From the NCBI GenBank assembly GCA_949318235.1, contig OX439133.1, forward strand, positions 5,444,419 to 5,508,418: a stretch of 64,000 nucleotides of DNA, read 5' to 3'. The notes below the pieces were generated by a model. The model saw nothing but the letters and a program-made list of their open reading frames with translations, did not search any database and had not been told where the DNA came from. The DNA comes from Ecdyonurus torrentis. Its lineage: Eukaryota > Arthropoda > Insecta > Ephemeroptera > Heptageniidae. Position numbers and translations under genes: made by a program. Below are positions 38,382 through 50,000 of the stretch, one piece after another (position 1 is the stretch's first letter; every line of letters starts with the position of its first letter).

Positions 38382-38730
38382 GCTTTACTAAATATTGCTG
38401 TAGACCTCAAGTATATACGTTGAATATTTATAAACTTGCACATGAAATATTACTGGTAATTCAATTTTGTAGCAAAGTTTATATTTTGTCAAGTTGCCTG
38501 GAGGGAAAGTTTAATATAATTTTTAACACTTAATGGCTAGCCATCAAATTATAAAACTTGAAGTAAATTAAAATACTTAATTAAATTGTATTGACCACGT
38601 TAGAGACGAGATGGGAAGTTGTTATATACACCATCAAACATCTTGTCATATTTTGTGCTGTACTGTCTTCTTACTGAAATATGGATGTGGATTTCAAAAC
38701 ACTCACTCACTCTCCCCCATGCTCAAAAAT
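38381..38730. other. AT-rich spacer
   Basis: No gene was seen. CACTCACTCACTC at about 38701 is a small seed of the later CACT array. Confidence 0.45.
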
Positions 38731-39213
38731 CCTGTACAAGATCTTGTTCATGATATTGCATGATCTTGTGCAAGATTTTAAATCTTGTCCTGCAAGATCT
38801 GCAGGATCCTCCAAATTCTTGCAAGATCCTACAAGAATTTTTTCCAAATTTCTTGCTCAGGATCCTGTGCAAGATATTAATTAAAATTTATAGTAATTAA
38901 AAAAATTAGGGGTGCGTTTTATCCTGCTCAGGAAAGCACAAGATCCTAAAAAAATCTCAGGATACGAAAGAAATATTAGCATCTTGAACAGGATTTGCAA
39001 AAAAAAAACATCTTGCACAAGACAAAAGAAAATTGTCCTGCAGGATCTTGCAAGACCCCGTGCAAGATCATACAGGATTCTGTGTAAGATGTCCTGAACA
39101 AGACTTTTAATTTTTCTTGCAAGATCCTGTGCAAGACTGGCAGAATCTTGTGCAAGACGTTCCCGCGCAAGATTATAAAATTTGTCTTGCAAGATCTTGC
39201 ATGACCCCGTGCA
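38731..39213. repeat. Degenerate CAAGATC-rich satellite
   Basis: Dense imperfect repeats of CTTGTGCAAGATC, CTTGCAAGATCCT and TCCTGCAGGATC in both orientations, rich in GATC and short palindromes. Frames across it are repeat artefacts. Confidence 0.85.
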
Positions 39214-40185
39214 TGCTCACTCGCTCACTCGCTCACTCGCTCACTCACTCACTCACTCACGCACTCACTCACTCACTCACTCACTCACTCACTCACTCAC
39301 TCACTCACTCACTCACTCACTCACTCACTCACTCACTCACTCACTCACTCACTCACTCACTCACTCACTCACTCACTCACTCACTCACTCACTCACTCAC
39401 TCACTCACTCACTCACTCACTCACTCACTCACTCACTCACTCACTCACTCACTCACTCACTCACTCACTCACTCACTCACTCACTCACTCACTCACTCAC
39501 TCACTCACTCACTCACTCACTCACTCACTCACTCACTCACTCACTCACTCACTCACTCACTCACTCACTCACTCACTCACTCACTCACTCACTCACTCAC
39601 TCACTCACTCACTCACTCACTCACTCACTCACTCACTCACTCACTCACTCACTCACTCACTCACTCACTCACTCACTCACTCACTCACTCACTCACTCAC
39701 TCACTCACTCACTCACTCACTCACTCACTCACTCACTCACTCACTCACTCACTCACTCACTCACTCACTCACTCACTCACTCACTCACTCACTCACTCAC
39801 TCACTCACTCACTCACTCACTCACTCACTCACTCACTCACTCACTCACTCACTCACTCACTCACTCACTCACTCACTCACTCACTCACTCACTCACTCAC
39901 TCACTCACTCACTCACTCACTCACTCACTCACTCACTCACTCACTCACTCACTCACTCACTCACTCACTCACTCACTCACTCACTCACTCACTCACTCAC
40001 TCACTCACTCACTCACTCACTCACTCACTCACTCACTCACTCACTCACTCACTCACTCACTCACTCACTCACTCACTCACTCACTCACTCACTCACTCAC
40101 TCACTCACTCACTCACTCACTCACTCACTCACTCACTCACTCACTCACTCACTCACTCACTCACTCACTCACTCACTCACTCACT
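39214..40185. repeat. ~970-bp (CACT)n tetranucleotide array
   Basis: Almost perfect ACTC/CACT units after four CGCTCACT variants at the left edge. The longest simple repeat in the window. Confidence 0.99.
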
Positions 40186-40737
40186 ATCCCCAAAGTTAAC
40201 CCCGTGGTTTTGCATATTAAAAAGAGATACAAAAATATGGTACGTGCCTCCCAATGATACCATATGTTCCCCCAGTCATGCACGCGAAGACAGTTAATTA
40301 TAATTCTACTATAACATTCACAATAACAAACAACTACTGCAGAAATTTATCTGCAAGTATCAAAATAAACTTTTTAATTTTTTATTTTTGTCTTTTCTGA
40401 CGTCACATTTTTACCGCATTTATATGTCATAATTTATAAATAACACAGCTATACGCTTGAAATTTTGTTTTCTGTCTTCTTAAATATATTGGATATCAAT
40501 TACGACCTTTGCATCATTAAATTTTATTTAAAGAACGTAAAAAAAAAAAAAAAAAAAAAAAAATCTGTTGTTTTATGTAATATGTGTAATATGATATCAA
40601 AGGCTAAAATTTGACGTATTATGCTCTAAGCGTCATTTTCTTTAACTAAGCAGGTGAGAAATGAACCATGTGGCAATATGTCAAATGCTTACATAATTGC
40701 ATAGAAGTTAACTTTTTAAAAATTGCCAATGAAATTC
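40186..40737. other. AT-rich spacer
   Basis: Contains poly-A at about 40540-40562 and a TGACGTCA at about 40399. No gene was recognised. Confidence 0.45.
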
Positions 40738-41059
40738 TTAAAGGCGTAGAACACATTGAATAAAAACCATGTCTAATATCCTAACATACCTAAATATCAA
40801 CGTTAAATTTGGCCTTTGGCATTGATTTCTATAATTTATTTCCCATTCACGAAATGGCAGCTGCGGGCTTGTGACGTCACAGCTCATTAGTCAACGCGCG
40901 TGAAAACAGGCGAGCTGTGACGTCATAAGCCCGCAGCTGACATGTTGTAAATGTAAAATAAATTAGAAATCAATGACTCCGCCGGCCAAATCAACGTTGA
41001 TTTTTAGGTATGTTTGGATATTAGACATGTTTTTTGTTCAAGGTGTTCTATGCCTTTAA
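40738..41059. mobile_element. Family B MITE, copy B5
   Basis: TTAAAGGCGTAGAACACATTG to GGTGTTCTATGCCTTTAA, with TGTGACGTCACAGCTC and GAGCTGTGACGTCATAAG in opposing arms. Confidence 0.94.
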
Positions 41060-41154
41060 TAATATTTTAGGGTCAGAGAGAGAGAGAGAGAGAGAGAAAA
41101 GATTGAAACATTAAGTTACATAATTTATGCCATCTTTATTACTATATAGGGTCT

Positions 41155-41453
41155 ATGCATTCATGTTAAAGTCGACGCCATATTGGATAACTCAATAACA
41201 TTGGTGGCATAGGAAAATAAATCATTTTGCCAGTTTAAAAACACTATGCAATATTTTTGAGAGCATTGATGTTGTAAATATGTTGAATTAGTATCTCAAG
41301 TATGTGAGAAAAATAACAATAACAAAGAAATTAACCGATTTCCCAAAGAAAATTGGCTTAAATGAAGTTTGTCCTATGCTGAGCAATGTTATTCACTACT
41401 CCAGTATGGCCTCCAAGTGCATTAAATATGACGTCATCCACATACACCCTATA
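41155..41453 (-). mobile_element. Family E MITE, copy E6
   Basis: TATAGGGTCTATGCATTCAT to CACATACACCCTATA. A short (GA)n lies at 41075-41097. Confidence 0.93.
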
Positions 41454-42068
41454 GACATTTTGTTCAGTTTAAATATGCATAGTAGAGAATATTAAAATGA
41501 TAATAAAATACCAAAATAACAAACTTAATTAAAGATACCCCCCTTATGTCATTAGTATTAAAATAGAAACATCCCTATTATAAACATAAAGATCAAATTA
41601 CCTATGTTATAACATCAAAAAATGATCCTTATTTCATAAGCTAAGTTCTTAAGGGTGATATTTCTATGTTATGGTGATAGGATATTGAACCTTATTGTTA
41701 AGGTAGAAAGAGGGTGCAGATTAGTAATACGTGAGATGTTTACAAGGTCAAAAGGTCATTGTATGGACACTATATTTATATGCAATACAGGGTTCAACTC
41801 AAAGGAAACGAGGTATATACGCGTGGCTATTATTTATGGGGAATTATATATAGGCATAAGGGGAGACGTTTTTAATCTAAGGTGGTGAAAATCTTGGGGT
41901 TTTTCTATAAAAACCAAAAATAAGTTATTTTTATATAGATTTTAGGCAATCATTTGGAAATTCATGGATTTTTCAATTAATATTTTGAAAGAAATTTGAG
42001 CGTTATTAAAGGCGTTGAACAAAAAGCTTGCCTAATATCCAAGGTTTATAATATCCTTAATAATATAC
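41454..42068. other. AT-rich spacer
   Basis: A 77-codon frame at 41655-41888 has no recognisable motif. A family B end fragment (AAAGGCGTTGAACAAAAAGC) lies at 42008. No supported gene. Confidence 0.45.
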
Positions 42069-42412
42069 TTAAAGGCATAGACCACATAAAACAACATGTG
42101 CTTTTTAATGAATAAACATGAAATGGGATCTTCAAAACTGATGACAAATTTTACTAAAATGTTAATGTAGCCCCATGAGAGAGCGTGAAAATACTGTAAA
42201 GTATGCAATTTGCGTGACTATTCATGTTTATGAAGTCAGAAACATGCAAAAAAATTGTAGGAAAATGTTGTATGGGTTGCATAAATTGACATTTCTGATC
42301 ACTGCTACGGAGCTACAGTTGGGTTTTGAGACAAACTAAAGTTATTTATGTAAATCCCATCAAGTGTTTTGTGATATAAATGCTTATGTTTTTATCTGTT
42401 CTATTTCTTTAA
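42069..42412 (-). mobile_element. Family A MITE, copy A15
   Basis: TTAAAGGCATAGACCACAT to GTTCTATTTCTTTAA. Confidence 0.93.
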
Positions 42413-42414
42413 GC

Positions 42415-42535
42415 TATAAATGCCATAAATGCAGCATAAATTACGTATTTTTTTTCCGTGTAGCATAATTATTTATGCTATTCCAATAATGCAACATTTA
42501 TGCTACAATACAGCATAAATTTTCATATTTCTATA
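42415..42535. repeat. Family L partial copy
   Basis: ATGCAGCATAAATTACG, TCCGTGTAGCATAATTATTT and ATACAGCATAAATTTT recall 30318-30537. Confidence 0.55.
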
Positions 42536-42945
42536 AAAAAAAAAAACAGAAATTCTATTTTAAAATTAGAAACTCAACTTTTATTATAAAATTAGAAACT
42601 CAATTTTTATTGTTAAAAATTTTTTCATTTAAAAAACGAGTAATAAAAGCACAATATAATCCCAAACGTTCTTGAAAAAAACAAATAATAGGGGGGCTTA
42701 AAGTTGTCATATACAAAATGCAAATTTGAATTTTCTTGCAAGCCTAAGCAATTTCGTCCCTTCTCGTGTTTTTATATTGCATAAGTTTTTCTTCACTTAT
42801 GACGTCATACGAACACGAACACAAGTGCAAGATTTTAGTCAAGAAGTTTTGTAAATAAAAAAAGAAAAAGAAAGTTGATAATATTCGTATCAAACTATGA
42901 CGGGAAATACGTGGTTTTATTATTATTAATACATTTTTTTTTACA
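42536..42945. other. AT-rich spacer
   Basis: Includes a two-copy TTTTAAAATTAGAAACTCAA repeat near 42555-42605 and one TGACGTCA at about 42799. No gene was seen. Confidence 0.45.
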
Positions 42946-43288
42946 TTAAAGGAATAGGCCGGAGAAAAACACAAGCATTTATATCACAAAACACTTGATG
43001 GGATTTACATAAATAACTTTAGTTTGTCTCAAAACCCAACAGTAGCTCCGTAGCAGTGATTAGAAATGTCGATTTATGCAACCCACATAACATTTTCATA
43101 CTAATTTTTGCATGTTTCTGACGTCATAAACATGAATTTTCACGCAAATTGCATACTTTACAGTTTTTTCACGCTCTCTCGTGGGGCTACATTAACATTC
43201 TGGTAAAAATTGTCAACAGTTTTGAAGATCCCATTTCGTGTCTATTCATTACAAAGCACATGTTTTTTTATGTGGTCTATGGCTTTAA
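42946..43288 (+). mobile_element. Family A MITE, copy A16
   Basis: TTAAAGGAATAGGCCGGAG to GGTCTATGGCTTTAA. Complete. Confidence 0.94.
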
Positions 43289-43364
43289 TAATACATTTTT
43301 TTGATTAACTAATTTAATTTTTTTTTTTTTAATTTCACAAGGTACACACTCCAATCAAGGCATA

Positions 43365-43461
43365 AATGCTGTTCGTAAACCCTGTTCTCTGCACCAAAAA
43401 TGACGATCGCCATTGGTTATGCAAATGGAGTGCGCATTTTTTGGTGCAAGAGAACAGGGTT
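43365..43461. mobile_element. Family M MITE, copy M1
   Basis: AATGCTGTTCGTAAACCCTG with an inverted GAGAACAGGGTTAT end. The interior GACGATCGCCATTGGTTATG matches M2 at 48565. Confidence 0.8.
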
Positions 43462-43972
43462 ATCGGCTTATCGGTCGGTTCAATTGATTTCAAAAAATTC
43501 ATTATAGTAAATTATACAATAAATAAAAAAAAAAAAACAACAATAAGTATTTAAGTAATTGTTTTTTATATATTCAATAGCAATATCATATTTTAGATAT
43601 TATATTATTAAACACCAATTTGATTGTTTTAGTATTAATTTAAAGTGTATAATCGTTCGGTAATGATTTTTTTTCCCTGATATTTTTGGGATTGGGATAT
43701 GTTTGTTAATTTAAAATTTTGACTCAATTCTGAGTTGTTTTGTTCTTTTTTGTTGTTTTCTGATATAGCTTAATTATTTATTCGTAAAATCACCTTTTTG
43801 AAATATTTTTCAGTTTTTTTTTATAATCTAGAAATAAAGCTGCAATTTCCGCCCCCCCCCCCCCCAATAGAGTTTTAAGTAGCCAGTCATGAAATTACTA
43901 TTATTTCTTAAAATGTTTTCCTCTCTTTTTGATATTTTATATTTTAAAAAGAGGTGCTATTTTGCATTTTCA
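43462..43972. other. AT-rich spacer
   Basis: Contains a poly-C run at about 43852-43865. No gene was recognised. Confidence 0.45.
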
Positions 43973-43980
43973 CTTGCTAT

Positions 43981-44157
43981 CAGGGTCGGACTGGCAATCA
44001 ATGGGCCTCGTCCGCAAAAGGGGTGTAACACCCTCGTTAGGGGCCACAAAGGGGGCGTAACACCTTAGTTACGCCCCTTTTAGGGCCTTAGGGGCCTCCA
44101 AACAGGGGGGGCCACGTCCGCAATTGCGGACTTGCTCTTATGGCCAGTCCGAGCCTG
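43981..44157. mobile_element. hAT-type MITE with 8-bp target duplication
   Basis: Ends CAGGGTCGGACTGGC / GCCAGTCCGAGCCTG are flanked by CTTGCTAT at 43973-43980 and 44158-44165. hAT transposases are known to make 8-bp duplications, and this end sequence is typical of hAT MITEs. The interior is GC-rich with repeated GGGGYGTAACACC. Confidence 0.92.
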
Positions 44158-44269
44158 CTTGCTATTGACTTGATAGAACTGGCATGTTATAAAAATTGAA
44201 AGCATATTTCTAGGCTACTCTCGTCCTAACTTTGAATAAAACAATTAAAATATACTTTTAGTGCTCAAA

Positions 44270-44270
<1 letters not shown>

Positions 44271-44302
<32 letters not shown>

Positions 44303-44395
44303 CAGAGAGGAAGAAAGAGAGAAAGAAAGAGGGAGAGAGAGAGAGAGAGAGAGAGATACAGATAGTCCTAGAGAAAGAGAGCGAGAACTAGAGAA
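44271..44395. repeat. (GA)n-rich tract
   Basis: GAGACAGAGACAGAGA and pure GA runs, interrupted. Confidence 0.9.
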
Positions 44396-45015
44396 ACAGG
44401 AAAACATATGATAACAAAATAACAACAAACATATTGCTATAAATATAATATAAAAAAAACTAACATTTTATTAGTTAAAAAAAGCATTGATATATCCTGA
44501 TAAAAGAAAAGTTTATATATACATTGCATATGTATTTTTTTATTGGCACAGATACAAAAAGAAAGAATGAGAGTTTCAGTTTTATTTTTACGATTATGAT
44601 AAGAACGTTTAATACTTGCCAAGTTAAAGTTTATCTCTCTCTCCCTATACCTTGAAGTTTTGTATATATAGCTGCTATAGTGCAGTTTGCCAAAATATAT
44701 ATAAGTATTATATTGCACCTTAGTACTGCAAGTATCATGACAACTTTTTACTGACGCCTTTTACCACGATTTAACGATAAAAACTACATTGAGGTCAGCC
44801 GTAATGTATACACGAAGAAACAACTATTAAGTAATTTATTGTGCTTAATAGCTGGAATTAGAAATAGCGTTAAAGCAGGAAATCAGCTACTATACTGCAA
44901 GATTTGACTAAAGTTGTAAAAAAAAAAAAAATCCTGAAATTTTGAAATGTTGCATTGTATAATATAGGGAGGGAGGGAGGTAGTGGATGAATGAATTTAT
45001 TTATTTATCAGTTTG
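44396..45015. other. AT-rich spacer with family H fragment
   Basis: AAATCAGCTACTATACTGCA followed by AGATTTGACTAAAGTTGTAA (44880-44925) is a family H end. No gene was recognised. Confidence 0.45.
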
Positions 45016-45217
45016 TTCGTTCATTCATTCATTCATTCATTCATTCATTCATTCATTCATTCATTCATTCATTCATTCATTCATTCATTCATTCATTCAT
45101 TCATTCATTCATTCATTCATTCATTCATTCATTCATTCATTCATTCATTCATTCATTCATTCATTCATTCATTCATTCATTCATTCATTCATTCATTCAT
45201 TCATTCATTCATTCGTT
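45016..45217. repeat. (ATTC)n tetranucleotide array
   Basis: About 200 bp of TTCA units with CGTTC variants at both ends. Confidence 0.98.
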
Positions 45218-45575
45218 CAATATTATTCAATATTATTTTGTTATTAAAATAAAAATAAAATAAAACAAATTTATTAGATTAATTCAATATAGGGCTGGTA
45301 CCAGGTAATTTTACTTTAAAAAAGGTAATTAAAAGGCAATATATAATATAATTAGAGGCAGATGTTACATGGAGTGATGACTCGATTGTCATGTTAGTTT
45401 TTAATTAATTGAATGTTATATCAGCTGTATCACCAGCTGTCAATCATTCTCATCATTCATCTTCGTCTCTCTGTCGTATGTCCAAACCAACTCGCGCAGT
45501 ACTTCGTACTTTACTACACAACCATATAAATACACGCAACGTTTTGTACACTTTTCTATCTAATCAGTGTAGGCT

Positions 45576-45611
<36 letters not shown>

Positions 45612-45690
45612 TTTTTTTTTAGATTTTTTTTTTTTTTATCTCATAGAAAACATTTTTTAAATCACACAAAAATGACGGAAAAATATTACA
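45218..45690. other. AT-rich spacer
   Basis: A poly-T run lies near 45580-45640. No gene was recognised. Confidence 0.45.
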
Positions 45691-45785
45691 TGGAGTATGC
45701 GGATGACGTCATATTTAATGCGCTTGGACGCCATACTGGAGTAATAAATTACATTGCTCAGTCACCTTATGACAAACTTCATTTT

Positions 45786-45816
<31 letters not shown>

Positions 45817-45858
45817 GTTCTTGTTATTATTCTTGCATATTTTAACACAGTTCAACCT
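45691..45858 (+). mobile_element. Family E MITE E7, truncated
   Basis: GAGTATGCGGATGACGTCAT through CATTGCTCAG to TTCTTGCATATTTTAACAC, then cut by family C copy C4. Contains a poly-T expansion. Confidence 0.8.
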
Positions 45859-45859
45859 A

Positions 45860-46155
45860 CACTCTAAAAAATGGTGCATAACTTTAAATACGAATCCTAA
45901 CTTATTTAAGATAATCACTTTTAAGTTATTATGAGTAGCTACAATAATTATGCATTTTAGCAAGTTATTAAAAATAGCTAATTTAAGTTGTTTTAAGGTA
46001 TTTTTTAAGTTTATTTAAGCTATTTTAAGTTAAAATACCTATAGTTAATAACTTGCTAAAATATATTATTTTAGCTACTCATATAATAACTTAAAAGTGA
46101 TTATCTTAAATAAGTTAGGATTCGTAACTAAAGTAATGCACCAGTTTTTAGAGTG
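45860..46155. mobile_element. Family C palindromic MITE, copy C4
   Basis: CACTCTAAAAAATGGTGCAT to ATGCACCAGTTTTTAGAGTG. Arms are well conserved. Confidence 0.92.
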
Positions 46156-46224
46156 TATCTACAAATCATCTGCAATATAGTTTTTTTTTTTTTTTTTTTT
46201 TTTTCTTCAAATTTTTGTACTGTA

Positions 46225-46344
46225 CAGCTTTGGCCACTAGTTTAAGAACGGGGCAGCAGCGGCCGCAACGTTTTCTCATAAAGATAACATTGCGTGATTG
46301 CGGGTTGCCTATACAAATCGTTCTCAAACTTTTGGCCAGAGCTG
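46225..46344. mobile_element. Tc1/mariner-type MITE with TA target duplication
   Basis: CAGCTTTGGCCACTAGTTTA at the left and TCAAACTTTTGGCCAGAGCTG at the right, with TA on each side. Includes a NotI-like GCGGCCGC. TA duplication is characteristic of the superfamily; ends of this kind are typical. Confidence 0.85.
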
Positions 46345-46504
46345 TACATAGTCTTGAAATCGTATTTCATGGATAAAACTCCTAATTTTGACTATAGTTT
46401 AACTATTTTTCCACTGCTCACATATGGCTTCAAAATTTATATAATATGCAAAAACCATAGAATCTTTTTCTCTCTGAAATATTTTTTGTAGCCCACTGTA
46501 TGAT

Positions 46505-46804
46505 TATAGACCGCTTACACTCATATTTAAGAGCCGCCATTTTGTTGGTCAGGAATACATAGGCCAGCATAGGAAAAACATCATTTTTATTTTTTTAATA
46601 TAGCAAAAAAAAGCTTCAAACCTCAATTAAAACCTTATTCCTAGCTCCTAATAAGCTCGAAGGACATGAGAAAAATTTGTTGAGTTAAAACAAACTATTT
46701 TTTATGTGAAAAATGAGGAAAAGCGAAGTTTCTTCTATGCTGGACAATGCATTATGCACCACAAACATGGCGACAAAGCGCAAGGATGTGCAAGGGGTCT
46801 ATAG
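46505..46804 (-). mobile_element. Family G MITE, copy G4
   Basis: TATAGACCGCTTACACTCAT to GTGCAAGGGGTCTATA. Its end lies about 35 bp past the protease polyadenylation signal. Confidence 0.9.
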
Positions 46805-46838
46805 ATAGGTAATAAAAGATGTACTCTGATATAAACAG

Positions 46839-46844
46839 TTTATT
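46839..46844 (-). terminator. Polyadenylation signal AATAAA of the protease gene
   Basis: AATAAA on the minus strand starts one base after the TAA stop. The implied 3' UTR is very short and would end near the G4 MITE. Confidence 0.6.
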
Positions 46845-46845
46845 A

Positions 46846-47016
46846 TTAAGGTCTGATGGCTACTCCTCCCTCACTCTCAATCCAAGCCAGGAAATCAGTA
46901 ACTCTAGTAAACCCTCCTGGTCCTGTCAGACAGCTGGGAGATGAAATAAAAGCATAGACACCGAGTTGTGTGGGTTGTCCATCTTCAGAGTAGACCAATG
47001 GACCACCGCTATCACC
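46846..47016 (-). CDS. Protease exon 7
   Basis: Starts at GGTGATAGCGG (GDSGGP, nucleophile Ser217) after the acceptor TTCCAG and ends GGVAIRP-stop. The frame stays open upstream as YDVTMFQ, but phase and Cys191 are satisfied only by splicing at GGT. Confidence 0.93.
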   Translation of the reverse strand, partial: GDSGGPLVYSEDGQPTQLGVYAFISSPSCLTGPGGFTRVTDFLAWIESEGGVAIRP

Positions 47017-50000
47017 CTGGAACATTGTGACGTCATAGCTGAAGTTTTGTTCTTTAAAGGCTTAGAACACTTTGAATATTGTGACGTTATAAGCTAAATA
47101 TAAAGTACACTAGAATTTCCCAAGTATTCCAGCCCCATAAGAAATTTATATAATTTTTTTATTGTTGAGAGGTCACGATTGCCATTTAAATGCATGTTAT
47201 ATTAGTGAGGGTTTCAACACAATACAGAAATAATTTGGTTAGAATACTTGATATATAGGGACTTTAGCTAAATAGGTGAATTTTTGTTCTTTAAAGACGT
47301 AGAACACCTTGAACCAAAAAAAACTTGTCCAATATACTAAAATACCTAAAAATTAATATTAATTTGACTAGAGCCTTTGATTTTGAAATTTTATTTTTTA
47401 TTCACAAAATAGCATATGCGGTTCAATAACGTCACGGATCAGTAGACCACGCACGTGTAAAGAAGTTATTTGTGACGTCATAAAACCGCATTTGCCATTT
47501 TGTGAATGAAATCTAAATAAGAATCTATGACTCCGGCCATGTTGATATTTAGGTATGTAAGGATATACCAAGCCTGCCTAGATGTTTCCACGGTTTCTCT
47601 GGACTGTCATGGCAAATGCCGGACTGTGTACTTGGCAGGGGCGGATCCAGGGGGGGGGCGGTGGGGGCGACCGCCCCCCCCAAATGGCCCACGTGGGTGG
47701 AAAAAAATGAGCAAAAATTCAAAAAAAAAATTAGTCCATTAAAAATTTTTTTTGCGCCTTCGGCGCAACTTTTATTAATGAATAAGCGTTTGAATCCTAT
47801 GAGTATATAAAAAAAAAAAAAAAAAATTTACATCCCCTTAGTTGTCATGTCATCAGGGTAATATACCAGAGATATAGTTCTTAAGTGTAAATTTTATAAT
47901 TTTTATCTCAAAATATTTTTCCATCCAAATATAAGTTATGTTTTACAATATCATAATAGTTTTAAAAAGTGGAAAACAATTTTTAGAAAATTGGGATACC
48001 AAAAAAAAAAAAAAAAAAAAAAAATAATAATAATAATAATACACAATATAATAGTTTATTTTTTAAATTTTGACCTTTTTTTTTTTTTCAAGATTTTTTG
48101 TTTTCAAGATTTTTTTTTTTTTCAATGAAATAACATTAATAATTTATTGCATATTTGATTGTAAGGAGAATGGAAATAAAAGAAAAAAAGAATTTTGAAG
48201 ATATCAAAATAGAAAATACTCCGGAAATCATTTTGTCTTACTTTTACTTCTTTTTTTGCTTATACATAAAAAAAAGGAAAAAAAAAAGAAAAAAACTACC
48301 AAATCAAAAATTTTGCAATTCAAGAATATTTTTTCAAAAGCATACTTATTTGGCAGATTTTTCCAAAAAGGGGCGTGGCCAAATAAAATTTTTCGCCTGC
48401 GGCGCGCTACCCGCCCCCCCCCCCCCCCGGTCCTTCATGATTATTTTCCTGGGGGATCGCCCCCCCAAAACAAAATTCCTGGATCCGCCCCTGGTACTTG
48501 GGCCATGGCCGGCCTGTGTGTGCTTTTCCATTAATTAGAAAGTCCTTAGTTTTTGATAAGACAATAATGCTGTTCGTAAACCCTGTTCTCTTGCACCAAA
48601 AAATGCGCATTCCATTTGATTAACCATAGCTGATCGTCATTTTAGGAGCAAAGAACAGGGTTTACGAACAGCATTACTGTCTTGATTGGGATGGGTGTTG
48701 CGCACGATAACTCAAAAATAGCAACAACAAAAAAATGCCAAGATTTTTGTTCTACGCCTTTAAATATTACAAGTGTAAATTTGCTAAAGGCATATTTTCT
48801 GATATTTACCAGACATCCATTGTAGGTATTATCTGTGAAGGAGCAGATGTGTGAGTCAATCACGATGCTACCGTAAACTGCATAACAATCAGCGTTCGAA
48901 ATTACAGGAACATTGGTCAGGAACTTCAGTTCGTCGCTGATTGAGCCTGAAACAATAAGATGATTGAGAATTTCCCTGTATCAAAAACTCAACCACAAGT
49001 AACTACTAAAAATCTCTACACGTCACTAATTATTATAGCAAAATCTTAATGTTAAAAATCAAAGAAAGACGTGACTTGCACAAACTAATTATAGTTCACA
49101 AAATTTTACATGATGGGTTTATGCCTCCCTATTTAAATACTTTGTTCAATTTATTGTCAAGTGGTCGGGAACGCAAAAACACGAGAGCGGATAATTTCTC
49201 ACTGCGAGCGGCCCCTTTCGTAGGTAGAGATGCTCCAGAATATGCCTTTCAAGTTCAAGGTTATAGACTGTGGAACGTTCTCCCTAAAAAAGTACGCTCA
49301 AATCCGTCCATTAATGTGTTTAAATCTTACATAGAAAAAGATCTCATTAAAAGTTATTTTCAAGCCAAATATTAAAACGAATAAAAAAAATCGTTTATAA
49401 ATGTACTATTTCTTAAAATTTATTAAACATAAACTAATTTATATTGTTAAATTTACTTAATCTGCTAGATATTTGAATAAAAAAAAAATGTGACCAAAAA
49501 ACTTATATATTTAAATATCTAGCAGAGAAGCTGTTATAGTAAATCATTTTTCTAACATAAGCAAAAAATTGAAAAAAAAAAATAAATAAAAAAAATAATT
49601 AAAAAAAAAATTATATGCATCTATAGTATATTATAAATTAAAAGGAAATGTGAATGTATAAATATTCTGATTTATTGCGTATTATTGGATAACATTATTG
49701 TTTTCTGTTTGTAGTTCTTATTTTTTCTTTGCTTATGTATTTTTCTCATGTAATGTTGTGGTCAAGGTTTTGTAACATAGGGCTGTCAAGCCCTCACAAC
49801 GCCTTAATAAAGTTACTTATTATTATTATTATATACCCTTTGCACATCCTTGCGCTTTGTCGCCATGTTTGTGGTGCCTAATGTATTGTTCAGCATAGGG
49901 GAAACATCATTTCTCCTCATTTTTCACATAAAAATTGTTTATTTCAACTGAACAAAAATTTCTCATATTCTTTAAACTTATTAGGAGCTAGAAATAAGGC

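Noticed and set aside
39117..40297. Long open frames of 360-371 codons across the CACT array
   Set aside because: Pure translation of a tetranucleotide repeat (THSL units). A 4-bp repeat lacking stops stays open in all frames.
41655..41888. 77-codon frame in unique sequence
   Set aside because: No recognisable motif, no splice context and length within chance for this region.
47017..47035. Upstream extension of the last protease exon (YDVTMFQ before GDSGGP)
   Set aside because: Would remove Cys191 and break the phase with exon 6; the internal acceptor fits both.
48155..48610. Overlapping frames on both strands in the hAT element
   Set aside because: Composition-driven (poly-G/C and A-rich) frames inside a non-autonomous element; no transposase motif.
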